A stretch of DNA of 64,000 nt from Mesonia oceanica (GCF_902499555.1 NZ_CABVMM010000013.1:62001-126000), one strand, 5' to 3'; positions 24,349 through 34,839 are shown, numbered from the stretch's first letter. Notes: generated from the sequence alone by a model not told the origin. Numbers and translations are program-made.

Positions 24349-25395
24349 ATGAAGCGGAATAAACTCTTAAAAAAACTTCTAGAAATACTCCTTCACCTGA
24401 TTTTTTGGATGGGGATCTATTTCTTTTTCACCTATTTTTTGGGCTACGGAAGCACCAACACAGCTTATGTAAATCGCTTCACCTTCTTTTTAATGCCAGT
24501 GACAATGGCTGCCACTTATGTTTTTTCCTATTATTTAATACCTAAGTATTTAATACTCAAAAAATATGCTTGGTTTGCTTTGTATAGTTGCTATACACTT
24601 ATTATTACTTCTTACCTGAGTATTCAATCTATCTTATATGCGTTGGTGTTTTTACAAGATTTTCAAAATGAAGGAATTACTCCCATCACTAAAACTTTAC
24701 CATTTATTTTACTGGGAATTTTAATGATTATCTTATTCGCTATTGTACTTCAAGTAATCATTTACTTATATCAAACTTCCAACGAAAAAGAACAACTAAA
24801 ACAACAATTTCTAACTACTGAACTAGAACTAAAAAAGCAGCAATTAGATACCTTGAAAATGCAAATTCATCCGCATTTTTTGTTCAATTCACTGAATACT
24901 ATTTATGGTTTTACATTATCCAAAAAAGAGGAAGCACCAGAAATGGTTTTAAAACTTTCCAATCTATTAGACTACATTCTTTACCAAACCCAAAAAGAAA
25001 AAGTGAGTTTAGAAGAAGAACTAAATCATATTCAAGATTATATTGCGTTAGAGCAAATGCGTTTTCAGGATACGCTTTTGGTTGAATTCTCCCAGCAAAT
25101 TGAAAGTCCTCACCGGCAAATCAGTCCGATGCTATTTCTGCCTTTTGTGGAAAACAGTTTTAAACACGGGAAAATCATCAACGGCTTTTTACAAGTTGAA
25201 ATTAAGATTGAAGAAACAAAGCATCAACTTCATTTCTATATTGAAAATACTTGTCAAGCTAACGAAACTCAACAAAGTGGAATTGGTATTAAAAATATTC
25301 AGAAGCGTTTACAGTTACTTTACCCACAAAAACACGAATTGAAAATTCTTCAGCAGGAACAAAAATTTATAGTAGATTTAAAACTCAGCTTTTAA
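24349..25395 (+). CDS. LytS-type sensor histidine kinase
   Basis: 348 residues from the ATG at 24349 (an in-frame GTG lies at 24340). Four membrane helices fill residues 8-145. A coiled segment (NEKEQLKQQFLTTELELKKQ) leads into a His_kinase domain of the LytS/YehU group. The phosphoacceptor motif HPHFLFNSLNTI has its His at about residue 174. The ATP-binding part follows with LPFVENSFKHG (N box) and GIGIKNIQKRL (G box). Such kinases phosphorylate LytTR response regulators, and one is encoded 4 bp downstream. The input signal, through the membrane helices, is unknown. Confidence 0.93.
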   Translation: MKRNKLLKKLLEILLHLIFWMGIYFFFTYFLGYGSTNTAYVNRFTFFLMPVTMAATYVFSYYLIPKYLILKKYAWFALYSCYTLIITSYLSIQSILYALVFLQDFQNEGITPITKTLPFILLGILMIILFAIVLQVIIYLYQTSNEKEQLKQQFLTTELELKKQQLDTLKMQIHPHFLFNSLNTIYGFTLSKKEEAPEMVLKLSNLLDYILYQTQKEKVSLEEELNHIQDYIALEQMRFQDTLLVEFSQQIESPHRQISPMLFLPFVENSFKHGKIINGFLQVEIKIEETKHQLHFYIENTCQANETQQSGIGIKNIQKRLQLLYPQKHELKILQQEQKFIVDLKLSF

Positions 25396-25399
25396 AACG

Positions 25400-26107
25400 A
25401 TGGAAAAGAAAATTACTTGTTTGGTGGTTGACGATGAACCGATGGCGAGAGAAATTATTTGCAGCTATATCGCAAAAATAGATACCCTAGAACTGGTAGG
25501 GACTTGTAAAAACGGGATGGAAGCTTTTAAACGGCTTCAACAACAATCTATCGATTTGTTGTTTTTAGATATCAATATGCCGGAGCTTACAGGTATTTCG
25601 CTTGCTAAAGCCTTAGAAAAACCAACACAAGTGATTTTTACGACAGCATACCGGGAATATGCACTCGATGGCTTTGAAGTACAAGCATTGGATTATTTGC
25701 TTAAACCCATTTCATTTGAACGCTTTTTAAAAGCCATTCAAAAATACACTGATCTTCATCCAACTGAAAAAACTTCATTTCCCAAAGAAAGTAATTTAGC
25801 TCCCGAAGCCATTTATATTCGTGCCGACAGGAAGATGGTAAAAGTTGATTTAGCAGAACTTCTTTATGTGGAAAGTACCGGCGATTATTTAAAATTCCAT
25901 ACTTCTGCAAAAGTTTGGATCACACGCGATTCCCTTTCAGAATATGAAGAGAAACTACCCAAAAATTCTTTTCTAAGAATTCACCGTTCATTTATCATTA
26001 ACCTACAACACATTCAAGCCTACACCCACGAATTTATCGAAATTCACAACCAAGCGCTTCCCATTAGCCGATCGTATAAAAATGAAGTGTTAGAAAAACT
26101 TAAGTAA
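25400..26107 (+). CDS. LytTR-family response regulator
   Basis: 235 residues. The receiver domain (1-120) has the acidic pair Asp11/Asp12 (VVDDEP), the phosphoacceptor Asp57 in LLFLDINMPELTG, a Thr at FTTAY and Lys in LLKPIS. A LytTR DNA-binding domain follows (about 135-235) with IYIRADRKMVKVDLAELLYV, VESTGDYLKFHT and FLRIHRSFIINLQHI. It forms the cognate pair with the LytS kinase gene immediately upstream. Target genes are not evident; the macroglobulin gene starts 190 bp downstream on the same strand and is a candidate by proximity only. Confidence 0.95.
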   Translation: MEKKITCLVVDDEPMAREIICSYIAKIDTLELVGTCKNGMEAFKRLQQQSIDLLFLDINMPELTGISLAKALEKPTQVIFTTAYREYALDGFEVQALDYLLKPISFERFLKAIQKYTDLHPTEKTSFPKESNLAPEAIYIRADRKMVKVDLAELLYVESTGDYLKFHTSAKVWITRDSLSEYEEKLPKNSFLRIHRSFIINLQHIQAYTHEFIEIHNQALPISRSYKNEVLEKLK

Positions 26108-26296
26108 TTTTCAAAGATCAAGAAAAAAGCATTGGAAATGGCATGAAAGCGCCCCACCTGGCAGAGGGTTTCATTACTTTATTAAGAAAAGAAGTTTTAT
26201 AAACAAACTCAAAATTTCACGGTTTCCAGCTAGTTTTTCTAGTGGAATTGTTCTTTATATTTACTAACTTTAAAGATCAACAAACCTCGTTGCTTC

Positions 26297-29200
26297 ATGA
26301 AAAACGTTTATCGAGCATTTGCTTTGCTATGCTTATGCCTTATTTCCGCTTGTAAAGACAAAAATTCTACTTCAGAAAATACCGACAACTTATTTAAGTT
26401 TCGGGAGTATATTTCTTTCCATACGCAAGGAAGAACTTCTATTGCCAATCCTATTCGTATTGATTTAGCGCAACCTTTGGAGCAATTTGAAATGACGCAG
26501 GAAATTCCTTCAGAATATGTAAAAGTAACCCCTCCTACCCAAGGAAAGTTACTTATAGAGAACAGCTCCACCCTTCTTTTTAAACCAAAAGATTATTTAA
26601 AACCAGACACCGAATACACTGTAAAATTAGCATTAAATGAATTATATGATGATGTAAAAGATGGTTTTAAAACGTTTTCTTTTAGTTTTAAAACCATTCA
26701 GCCTAACTTCAAAATTAACCTCGATAATTTACAGTCTTACGATAAAGAATGGCAATACGTCACCGGAACTTTAGAAGCATCCGATGTGATTCAATTAAAA
26801 AATGCTAAAAAAATTATCGAAGCCCAACAAGACGGTAAAAATTTAAAAATCACTTGGCCGGATGAAGCAGCCGATGCCAATTATTTCTCCTTTACCATCG
26901 ATAGCATTCAACGCCATATTGATGATTCTCAAGTAGAAATTTCTTGGGATGGAAAACCAATAAAAGCTGATAACGAAGGAAAAAATACGTTCCCCATTCC
27001 AGGACAAAATAACTTTACGGTTATCGATTTAAGATCGTCACGTGGTGAGCAAAGTTCTGTGTCGATTAACTTTTCAGACCCATTAAAGGAAAATCAAAAC
27101 TTTGAAGGTTTAGTGAGTATTGAAAACCAAAACAAACTACGCTTTGAGGTGAATGGTAATGTTTTGCACGTTTACCCTTCTAACCGAATTACCGGCGCGG
27201 TAAAAGTCGATATTTTTAAAGGAATTAAAAATAGCTACGGATTTAACTTAAAAAAGAATTTTTCAGAAACGGTTTCCTTTCAGCAAATCAAACCGGCGGT
27301 TCGCCTAGTTTCTAAAGGTGTTATCTTACCAAATTCTCAACAAACACCTATTTATTTTGAAAGCGTCAACCTTTCGGCCGTCGATGTTCGCGTGATTAAG
27401 ATTTATGAAGATAATATGCTTCAATTTTTACAAAATGCCGACTTGCAAGAGAATGATTCCTATAATATTCGTCGTGTGGGAAGAAGAATCGCGAAAAAAA
27501 CCATTTCACTAAAAACCAACAGTGATTTTGAGTTGAATTCTTGGAAGGCGCACGCACTCAATATTTCAGAATTTATCAAAGCCGATCCCGGGGCGATGTA
27601 TCAGGTAGAAATTAGCTTTAAAAAGGCCTACAGCACTTTTGACTGTGGAAACCAAACTGAACAAACCGAAACCGATACGGAAGAAAAGGAATACTATTAC
27701 AATGCTAATATTACTGATGAAGAAGAACGCGAAGAAAAGTATTGGGATAACGAAATTTATGATTGGCGAGACACCCCTTACAACTGGCAAGAACGCGACA
27801 ATCCTTGCAGCAGTTCATACTATCGTGAAAATCGTTTTGCCATCACCAATGTATTAGGTTCTGACCTTGGTTTTATTGTCAAAGAAAGCAGCAACCGATC
27901 CTACCATTTTGCAACTACCAATTTATTAAATGCTACGGCAGAACCCGGCGTAACAGTTGATATTTATAATTATCAGCAGCAACTTATCGCTTCAACAACT
28001 ACAGATAAAGATGGTTTTGGGATTATCGATAGTGATAAAAAAGCTGCTTTTGCGATTGCGCACAAAGGAAAGAATTATGCGTATGCCAAATTAGATGACG
28101 GAAATGCACTTTCGCTAAGTAAATTTGATGTTTCCGGAAAAATTCTTGAAAAAGGCTTAAAAGGATTTTTGTACACCGAACGTGGCGTTCATCGTCCTGG
28201 AGACACCATTCACTTAAGCTTTGTCCTTAACGACCAAGCCAACCCACTACCTAAAAATCATCCCATAAAATTAGAAGTTACCGATGCTCGTGGCAAATTG
28301 GTAAAGCAGGAAATTTTAAGTGAAAATGTGAATCCACAACAAGCTAAAAAAGGATTTTATTATTTTCCTATTGCAACGCAAGACACCGATCCTACCGGAA
28401 ATTGGAATGCTACGGTTCACGTTGGTGGTGCTAACTTTTCTAAAAGCTTAAAAGTTGCCACCGTAAAACCTAACCGGTTAAAAATTAAGCTTGATTTTGA
28501 CGATGAAATTCTCGATGCCAATCAACCTATTGCAGGGAAATTAAGTGCTACGTGGTTACACGGTGCTCCGGCAAGAAATCTAAAAGCCGAAATGGAAGTC
28601 ACGTTAACTTCAACCTCAAGTGCTTTCGATAAATTTTCACAATACGACTTTATCGATCCAGTTCGAAGCTTTGATAAAATTGAACAACCGCTATTAGAAA
28701 CACAACTTTCTTCGGAAGGACAAGCCTCTTTCAGTAAAAAAATAGATTTGAACGAAAAAGCACCGGGAATGCTCAAAGCAACTTTTTTAACCAAAGTCTT
28801 TGAAGGTGGTGGCGATTTTTCTATCGATGTATTCTCTAAAAAATTAGCTCCCTACGATTATTTTGTAGGCTTACTCGCTCCAGAACCTCATCGCTACGGT
28901 TCGTATTATACTGATGAAAATACGGTTTTTGACGTGGTGAGTGTAGATGCGCAAGGAGAAATTGCCGGTAATCGCGAACTTGAAGTTAAAGTCTTTGAGA
29001 TTGAATGGCGTTGGTGGTGGAGTCGTGGTCGCGATAATCTTTCTCGCTACGAAAACACCAATACTTACCGACCTATTAAAGATTTCACCGTTTCTACAGG
29101 AGCCAATGGAAAAGGCCAATTTACGTTGAATATTCCTGAACAACAAGGCGGTCGGTATTTAATTCGGGTTATCGATAAAGCGTCGGGGCATGCCACCGGA

Positions 29201-31858
29201 AAAACAGTTTATTTCTATCGTAATTGGTGGAAGCGCCCATCTGGAGCCAATGCAGAAAGTTCTAAAATGTTAGTGTTTTCTGCCGATAAAGAAAACTATA
29301 AAGTTGGTGAAGATGCCGTGATCACCTTCCCTTCCGGCAGTAAAGGAAGAGCATTTATTAGTATTGAAAATGGTACCGAAGTACTTTCTAAACAATGGGT
29401 AGAAACACAAAAGGGTGAAACCCAAGTTTCGATTCCGCTTACCAAAGAAATGGCACCAAATGTCTATGTGAATATTTCTTTATTGCAACCGCACGCTCAA
29501 ACCAAAAATGATCTGCCAATTCGATTATATGGAGTAATTCCGCTCATGGTAGAAAACCCAAAAACGAAATTACATCCGGAAATTAGCATGCCAGAAGTTT
29601 TAAAACCGGAAGAAAATTATACGGTAAAAGTGAATGAAGCTCAAGGTCGGGAAATGACCTACACGCTTGCCGTAGTCGATGAAGGTTTACTTGATTTAAC
29701 GCGCTATACTACTCCTGATATTCACGGTGCGTTTTATGCTCGCGAAGCTTTAGGTGTAAAAACCTTCGATATTTTTGACGATGTGATTGGTGCATATTCA
29801 GGAAGCGTAGATAATATTTATGAAATTGGAGGTGGCGATGCTGCAGCTGGTGCCAAAAACAGAAAAGCCGATCGCTTTAAACCGGTGGTGACGTTTTTAG
29901 GTCCATTTCACTTAAAAGCCGGCGAATCGAAAACACATCATCTATTTATGCCAAATTATGTTGGTTCGGTAAAAACGATGGTGGTTGCCGGAGATAATTC
30001 AACTTCTGCTTACGGAAATGCTGAAAAAGTAACTCCTGTAAGAAAACCCTTAATGGTATTAGCTTCCTTGCCTAGAAAACTTTCTCCAGGAGAAAAAGTG
30101 ACTTTACCGGTGACGGTTTTTGCCATGGAAAAACAAGTGAAAAATGTAAAAGTGGAGGTAAAAGCCGATGAAGCTTTTAAGGCTATTGGGGAAACTTCCA
30201 AAAATATTTTGTTTAACGAGGTGGGCGAACAAATTGTAAATTTTGAATTTGAAGTCAACGCGACCAATCAGCCACAAACTTTTCAGATTTATGCTTCGGG
30301 TAACGGCGAGAAAGCAAAAACATTCGTGGAAATTGATGTAGAAAATCCGAATCCAATTACGCAAAAATCGACGACCTATACCTTAGAAAATCAGCAAACC
30401 CAAGAAATTGACTTGACTACTTTTGGTGTTGAAGGAAGTAATTCGGCTTCTGTAGAGTTTTCTACGCTTCCGCCGATGGATTTCAGCAAACGGATGGAAT
30501 ATTTAATACATTATCCTCACGGCTGCGTCGAGCAAACAACTTCAGGAGCATTTCCACAGTTATTTATGGAAGATATTTTTGATCTTTCATTTAACAAAAA
30601 ACAAGAAATTGAAGAAAATATAAAACATGCTATTGATAGGTTAAATAATTTTCAAACCGCTAGTGGTGGCTTAAGCTATTGGCCGGGAAATACTGAAGCC
30701 GATGAATGGGGAACTAATTATGCCGGACATTTTATGCTGGAAGCTAAGAAAAAAGGCTACGCCTTACCTATTACCTTCTTGAGCAACTGGATACGTTACC
30801 AACAAAACCAAGCCCGACAATGGCGAAATGCTAGAACTCGATACAATTCGAGTCTTATCCAAGCTTACCGACTGTATACCTTAGCTTTGGCAGGACAACC
30901 GGAATTGGCAGCGATGAACCGTTTACGCGAATCGGGAGAAATGAGCAATGATGCTAAATGGCGATTAGCCGCGGCTTATGCCTTAGCAGGAAAAGAAAGT
31001 GTTGCAAAAGACATAGCTTCTACCGCCAATATTAATTTTAAAACGAAAGATTATAATTATTACACCTACGGATCTCCGTTTAGAAATAAAGCTATGGCTC
31101 TAGAAACTATGGTGATTTTAGGAGATCCACAACAACGGGAATTAGCTATTTCTTTAGCTAAAAATCTTTCTTCTTCAAGATGGTATAGCACACAAGAAAC
31201 TGCTTATGCGCTACTAGCTTTAGCGAAAATGGCCAACAAAAACGGCGGAAAAGCGGTAGAAGTTAAGTATCGTTTAAATGGAAATAGCGAAAGTATTAAA
31301 ACGAGTAAAGCCTTAGCAGAACGCAATTTGGCGGTGAAAATGGGTGCCAATAATCTGATGGTTGAAAATCTAAAAAACAATATTCTATATGTGACCGTTT
31401 CGCAAAGCGGAAAACTTCCGTTAGGAGAAGAATTAACCGAACAAAGTAAACTTTCTATAAAAACAGAATTCTTAGATGGCGCCGGTAACAACTTAGATAT
31501 TTCTGAACTGCGACAAGGAACGGAAGTCATCGCCAAAGTAAGTGTTACCAATACTTCGATGGATCGTGTTGATAACATTGCGCTTTCGCAAATTTTCCCT
31601 AGCGGTTGGGAAGTGGTGAACACGAGTTTTACAGAGTTAGCCGGAGGTGCAGATGGGGATGCAGATTATAAAGATATTCGGGATGATCGTGTGAATTTTT
31701 ATTTTGAATTAGGCAGTAAAAAAATAAAAGTCTTTTCGGTAAAACTAAATGCTTCCTATTTAGGAACTTATTATTTACCGGGCACACAGGCTGAAGCCAT
31801 GTATGACAATACCTATTTGGCAAGGACAAAAGGAAAATGGGTTAAAGTAATACCTTAA
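26297..31858 (+). CDS. Bacterial alpha-2-macroglobulin family lipoprotein (YfhM-like)
   Basis: 1853 residues. A lipobox (LCLISACKDKNS, Cys19) anchors it in the membrane facing the periplasm. MG-type beta domains repeat through the chain (for example SVNLSAVDVRVIKIYEDNML, then RGVHRPGDTIHLSFVLND), and the alpha-2-macroglobulin core starts near residue 1000. The thioester motif is intact as Cys1410-Val-Glu-Gln1413 (HGCVEQTTS), so it can trap proteases covalently. Residues near 453-495 are strongly acidic. In E. coli and many others the gene lies beside pbpC; here pbpC is 4.7 kb downstream. The proposed job is protecting the periplasm from host or competitor proteases when the wall is damaged. 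Confidence 0.93.
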   Translation: MKNVYRAFALLCLCLISACKDKNSTSENTDNLFKFREYISFHTQGRTSIANPIRIDLAQPLEQFEMTQEIPSEYVKVTPPTQGKLLIENSSTLLFKPKDYLKPDTEYTVKLALNELYDDVKDGFKTFSFSFKTIQPNFKINLDNLQSYDKEWQYVTGTLEASDVIQLKNAKKIIEAQQDGKNLKITWPDEAADANYFSFTIDSIQRHIDDSQVEISWDGKPIKADNEGKNTFPIPGQNNFTVIDLRSSRGEQSSVSINFSDPLKENQNFEGLVSIENQNKLRFEVNGNVLHVYPSNRITGAVKVDIFKGIKNSYGFNLKKNFSETVSFQQIKPAVRLVSKGVILPNSQQTPIYFESVNLSAVDVRVIKIYEDNMLQFLQNADLQENDSYNIRRVGRRIAKKTISLKTNSDFELNSWKAHALNISEFIKADPGAMYQVEISFKKAYSTFDCGNQTEQTETDTEEKEYYYNANITDEEEREEKYWDNEIYDWRDTPYNWQERDNPCSSSYYRENRFAITNVLGSDLGFIVKESSNRSYHFATTNLLNATAEPGVTVDIYNYQQQLIASTTTDKDGFGIIDSDKKAAFAIAHKGKNYAYAKLDDGNALSLSKFDVSGKILEKGLKGFLYTERGVHRPGDTIHLSFVLNDQANPLPKNHPIKLEVTDARGKLVKQEILSENVNPQQAKKGFYYFPIATQDTDPTGNWNATVHVGGANFSKSLKVATVKPNRLKIKLDFDDEILDANQPIAGKLSATWLHGAPARNLKAEMEVTLTSTSSAFDKFSQYDFIDPVRSFDKIEQPLLETQLSSEGQASFSKKIDLNEKAPGMLKATFLTKVFEGGGDFSIDVFSKKLAPYDYFVGLLAPEPHRYGSYYTDENTVFDVVSVDAQGEIAGNRELEVKVFEIEWRWWWSRGRDNLSRYENTNTYRPIKDFTVSTGANGKGQFTLNIPEQQGGRYLIRVIDKASGHATGKTVYFYRNWWKRPSGANAESSKMLVFSADKENYKVGEDAVITFPSGSKGRAFISIENGTEVLSKQWVETQKGETQVSIPLTKEMAPNVYVNISLLQPHAQTKNDLPIRLYGVIPLMVENPKTKLHPEISMPEVLKPEENYTVKVNEAQGREMTYTLAVVDEGLLDLTRYTTPDIHGAFYAREALGVKTFDIFDDVIGAYSGSVDNIYEIGGGDAAAGAKNRKADRFKPVVTFLGPFHLKAGESKTHHLFMPNYVGSVKTMVVAGDNSTSAYGNAEKVTPVRKPLMVLASLPRKLSPGEKVTLPVTVFAMEKQVKNVKVEVKADEAFKAIGETSKNILFNEVGEQIVNFEFEVNATNQPQTFQIYASGNGEKAKTFVEIDVENPNPITQKSTTYTLENQQTQEIDLTTFGVEGSNSASVEFSTLPPMDFSKRMEYLIHYPHGCVEQTTSGAFPQLFMEDIFDLSFNKKQEIEENIKHAIDRLNNFQTASGGLSYWPGNTEADEWGTNYAGHFMLEAKKKGYALPITFLSNWIRYQQNQARQWRNARTRYNSSLIQAYRLYTLALAGQPELAAMNRLRESGEMSNDAKWRLAAAYALAGKESVAKDIASTANINFKTKDYNYYTYGSPFRNKAMALETMVILGDPQQRELAISLAKNLSSSRWYSTQETAYALLALAKMANKNGGKAVEVKYRLNGNSESIKTSKALAERNLAVKMGANNLMVENLKNNILYVTVSQSGKLPLGEELTEQSKLSIKTEFLDGAGNNLDISELRQGTEVIAKVSVTNTSMDRVDNIALSQIFPSGWEVVNTSFTELAGGADGDADYKDIRDDRVNFYFELGSKKIKVFSVKLNASYLGTYYLPGTQAEAMYDNTYLARTKGKWVKVIP

Positions 31859-31886
31859 ATTTAATGATGATTGATCGCCTTAAGAG

Positions 31887-33032
31887 TTACTCCTCTAAAA
31901 AGGTCCTGCAATTGGTTTTTATATATTGATTTTCCAGAATATAAATTTTGGTATAATCGATTGGAATTTTATTGGTCATTAATTGGCATTTAAAAACCAG
32001 AGAGTCCTTTTCTTTTATTAGATTAAAATTCTTTGCAGGTAATGGTGACGGCAAGCAACTAACAGGTCTCGAAAAATCTTCTAATCCTTTATTGGATATA
32101 GCAGATAGTTTTTGCCTTATAATTTCAATTTGATCATCAGATAATTTTTGCCTTATAATTTCATCAGGAACCATTTCCATATTTCTACCAATCACTTTTC
32201 CGGTACGATATAGTGAATCGCTTATGGTAAATTCATTTCTAAAAAAGGTATGTATTTCGGCTATTTTTACAAAATTTGGATTTTTAGATAAATCTAGATC
32301 TTTATAGCTAGATTTCAATCCTGAAAAGGTATTGATAAATGAATCAATAGGCTGCTCATTTTTATCATACCAAATTTCGTGTTTTTGGTATTCTAAACCT
32401 TCCAATAAATCCCCACTACTCGATTTTTCTTTCATACATCTAGCATACATTCGAACCTCTACAGCTTGATAATGAAATCCTCTACTTTCCATATATAGAG
32501 GAATTTTATAGGGATTCTTTAAATGCCATATCCCTTGAAATTTATAACAAGGGTAATTACAATCATTAGGTAATTCATCTAGCTTAGTATAGGGATTTAC
32601 AAATTTTGTATTAAATGCCCATTCTAGGGTATAATCTGCGGGCACTTCTTTAATTACCTCTTTTTCAATTATAGATGAACTTGGTTTCCATAAAATATAA
32701 CCAATAATAAGAATTAAGAGGAATAAACTTAGTGGCCAAAGCCAATTTAGCTTTGAAAAAGTAGGTTTTACAGCTTTTTGTTCTTGAGGAATTTTAGCCT
32801 GAAGCTTCTCGAGTTCTTCAATCTTTAAAATTCGATTAATATTTAAAAGTGCACGTTGATATTCCCCCTCTGTTGCTGTTTGATTGATAAGTCTGGAAAA
32901 TTGCGCATCACTATAGCCTAAATCTCTAGAAATCTTAGAATTGCTAGCCTTGTAGAATCTTTTGGTATCCTTATTAAAATCTCCATAAAGTTTTTGAAGT
33001 TTTTCAATAAAGTCTGTATAAAGTTCTTTCAT
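31887..33032 (-). CDS. Membrane-anchored HTH-like protein, possible one-component regulator
   Basis: 381 residues from the ATG at 33032; the frame runs seven codons further to a TTG. The cytoplasmic amino terminus (about 1-90) has an HTH-like segment, NSKISRDLGYSDAQFSRLIN, reminiscent of XRE-type DNA-binding domains. One membrane helix lies at about 97-116 (WLWPLSLFLLILIIGYILW). The remaining 260 residues are predicted periplasmic, with Cys pairs (NDCNYPCYKF). A 12-residue unit (EIIRQKLS plus four) occurs twice in tandem near residue 310. The layout resembles ToxR/CadC-type regulators. It is divergent from the transporter gene, which it may control; target and ligand are inferred. I do not recognise a named family. 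Confidence 0.7.
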   Translation of the reverse strand: MKELYTDFIEKLQKLYGDFNKDTKRFYKASNSKISRDLGYSDAQFSRLINQTATEGEYQRALLNINRILKIEELEKLQAKIPQEQKAVKPTFSKLNWLWPLSLFLLILIIGYILWKPSSSIIEKEVIKEVPADYTLEWAFNTKFVNPYTKLDELPNDCNYPCYKFQGIWHLKNPYKIPLYMESRGFHYQAVEVRMYARCMKEKSSSGDLLEGLEYQKHEIWYDKNEQPIDSFINTFSGLKSSYKDLDLSKNPNFVKIAEIHTFFRNEFTISDSLYRTGKVIGRNMEMVPDEIIRQKLSDDQIEIIRQKLSAISNKGLEDFSRPVSCLPSPLPAKNFNLIKEKDSLVFKCQLMTNKIPIDYTKIYILENQYIKTNCRTFLEE

Positions 33033-33246
33033 GATTATATAATTATGAGGCAATAAAAATAGGTGATTAATTAATTTTCATCAATGTATTTTACAAAGAA
33101 TTCAATAAAATTCAATAAAATGCCTTAAAATTTAATGAAATAACATTTTTTTGATTAATTATTGTTTTATTGCTAAAAATTTTATGGAAGATTTCTCAAT
33201 TTCATAGAAGCTTCACATTACTACTTTTCTAATAAAATCTATAATT

Positions 33247-34839
33247 ATGCTAAAAGAACATACTTTAACGAAAACGTTTGAGACGGAAGATTCTTCTTCA
33301 AATCATGATAAGATAGACGCTAGTAAAAAAACAAATCATTCCCAAACAGAAAAAAATGATAAGCCCTCCATTAATTACAAGTTTATAAGTTTAATACTGG
33401 GACCATTATCATTTGTTATTTTACAATTTATAGATCTTCCAGCCGGAATGACGCCAGAGGCATTCGAAGTGCTATCGGTCACATTATGGATGGCTATTTG
33501 GTGGGTTTTTGAGGCAGTACCTATAGCCATAACCGCATTGTTACCTATTGTGTTGTTTCCTGTATTAGGAGTTATGCCCTTGGGTGATGTTACTCAAGAA
33601 TATGGGCATAAGTATATTTTCTTATACATTGGTGGGTTTATTCTAGCTATTGGCATTGAGCGCTGGGGGCTTCATAAACGCATTGCCCTAAATATTATTA
33701 ATTTAGTTGGATCTAAAGTAAATAGTATTATTTTAGGTTTTATGTTGGCCACCGCATTTTTATCTATGTGGATATCCAACACCGCTACTTCGGTAATGAT
33801 GCTGCCTATAGGAGTAGCTATTATTTCCCAATTTAATAAAAAACACTCTGGAGGAAATAATAATTTAGGTAAAGCCTTAATGTTGGCTATTGCTTATAGT
33901 GCTTCTATAGGAGGTATAGCAACACTCATTGGTACACCTCCTAACCTAATTCTTGCTGGAATTGTAGAAAACTTATATGGAATTAAAATTAGTTTTTTCC
34001 AGTGGATGATAGTTGCGCTACCTATTAGTATTATCATGCTAATCATATGCTGGTATTATTTAACAAGGAAAGCTTTTTCATTTGAGGAGATAAGTTTTCC
34101 AGGGGGAAAATCTGAAATTAAAAAAATGATTCAGAAATTGGGTAAAATCGGTTACGAAGAAAAAGCATTAGCCATTATATTTTCTTTAACCGCGATATGT
34201 TGGATTTGCCGACCTTTACTTCAACAATTAGTTCCTGCTATAGATGATACTATTATTGCTCTTACCGCGGGGATATTATTGTTTACTATTCCTGCTAAGA
34301 AAGAAAAAAGACCTCTTATTGAGTGGGACGAAGCAATCAAATTGCCTTGGGGTATTATTTTACTATTTGGCGGAGGTATTGCCTTAGCCGCAGGATTTTC
34401 TAAAACAGGACTTGCCGAATGGATTGCTGCACAAATGGTTTACCTGAATGGTTTGCCACTGTTTATATTGATTTTAGTAATGGTTACCATTATTAATTTT
34501 TTAACTGAGGTAACTTCTAACTTGGCCACTACCGCCATGCTGCTTCCCGTATTAGCTCCTATGGCACTCTCTTTTGGAATACATCCTTATATGCTTATGG
34601 TTCCTGCTACACTTGTAGCTTCTTGTGCTTTTATGCTACCGGTTGCGACTCCGCCAAATGCCGTAGTTTTTGGTTCTGGTTATCTTAAAATTCCAGATAT
34701 GGTAAGAACAGGGCTATTTATGAATATCTTATCGATTATCGTCGTTAGCTTAATTAGCTATTTTATTTTGCCCTATCTATGGGACATAGACCCTTTTCAT
34801 TTTCCAGAAAAATTTAACATCACAGAATCTATTCAATAA
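33247..34839 (+). CDS. DASS (SLC13)-family sodium/anion symporter
   Basis: 530 residues. A hydrophilic amino-terminal tail (about 1-45, Ser/Lys/Asp-rich) precedes about 12 membrane helices. The two SNT-type substrate motifs of the family are visible: ISNTATSVMMLPIG, and later TSNLATTAMLLPVLAPM near helix 10. GTPPNLILAG and ATPPNAVVFGSGYL are the paired hairpin ends. DASS proteins import dicarboxylates, citrate, sulfate or related anions with sodium. The exact substrate cannot be read. A porin follows 160 bp downstream on the same strand and may pass the substrate across the outer membrane; the membrane HTH protein is divergent. Confidence 0.9.
   Translation: MLKEHTLTKTFETEDSSSNHDKIDASKKTNHSQTEKNDKPSINYKFISLILGPLSFVILQFIDLPAGMTPEAFEVLSVTLWMAIWWVFEAVPIAITALLPIVLFPVLGVMPLGDVTQEYGHKYIFLYIGGFILAIGIERWGLHKRIALNIINLVGSKVNSIILGFMLATAFLSMWISNTATSVMMLPIGVAIISQFNKKHSGGNNNLGKALMLAIAYSASIGGIATLIGTPPNLILAGIVENLYGIKISFFQWMIVALPISIIMLIICWYYLTRKAFSFEEISFPGGKSEIKKMIQKLGKIGYEEKALAIIFSLTAICWICRPLLQQLVPAIDDTIIALTAGILLFTIPAKKEKRPLIEWDEAIKLPWGIILLFGGGIALAAGFSKTGLAEWIAAQMVYLNGLPLFILILVMVTIINFLTEVTSNLATTAMLLPVLAPMALSFGIHPYMLMVPATLVASCAFMLPVATPPNAVVFGSGYLKIPDMVRTGLFMNILSIIVVSLISYFILPYLWDIDPFHFPEKFNITESIQ

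Noticed and set aside
31887..33053. Starting the membrane HTH protein at its farthest upstream codon
   Set aside because: That codon is a TTG; the ATG seven codons inside (33032) is a more natural start. The same reasoning was applied to the genes at 5316, 16386, 34999, 54236 and 62479.
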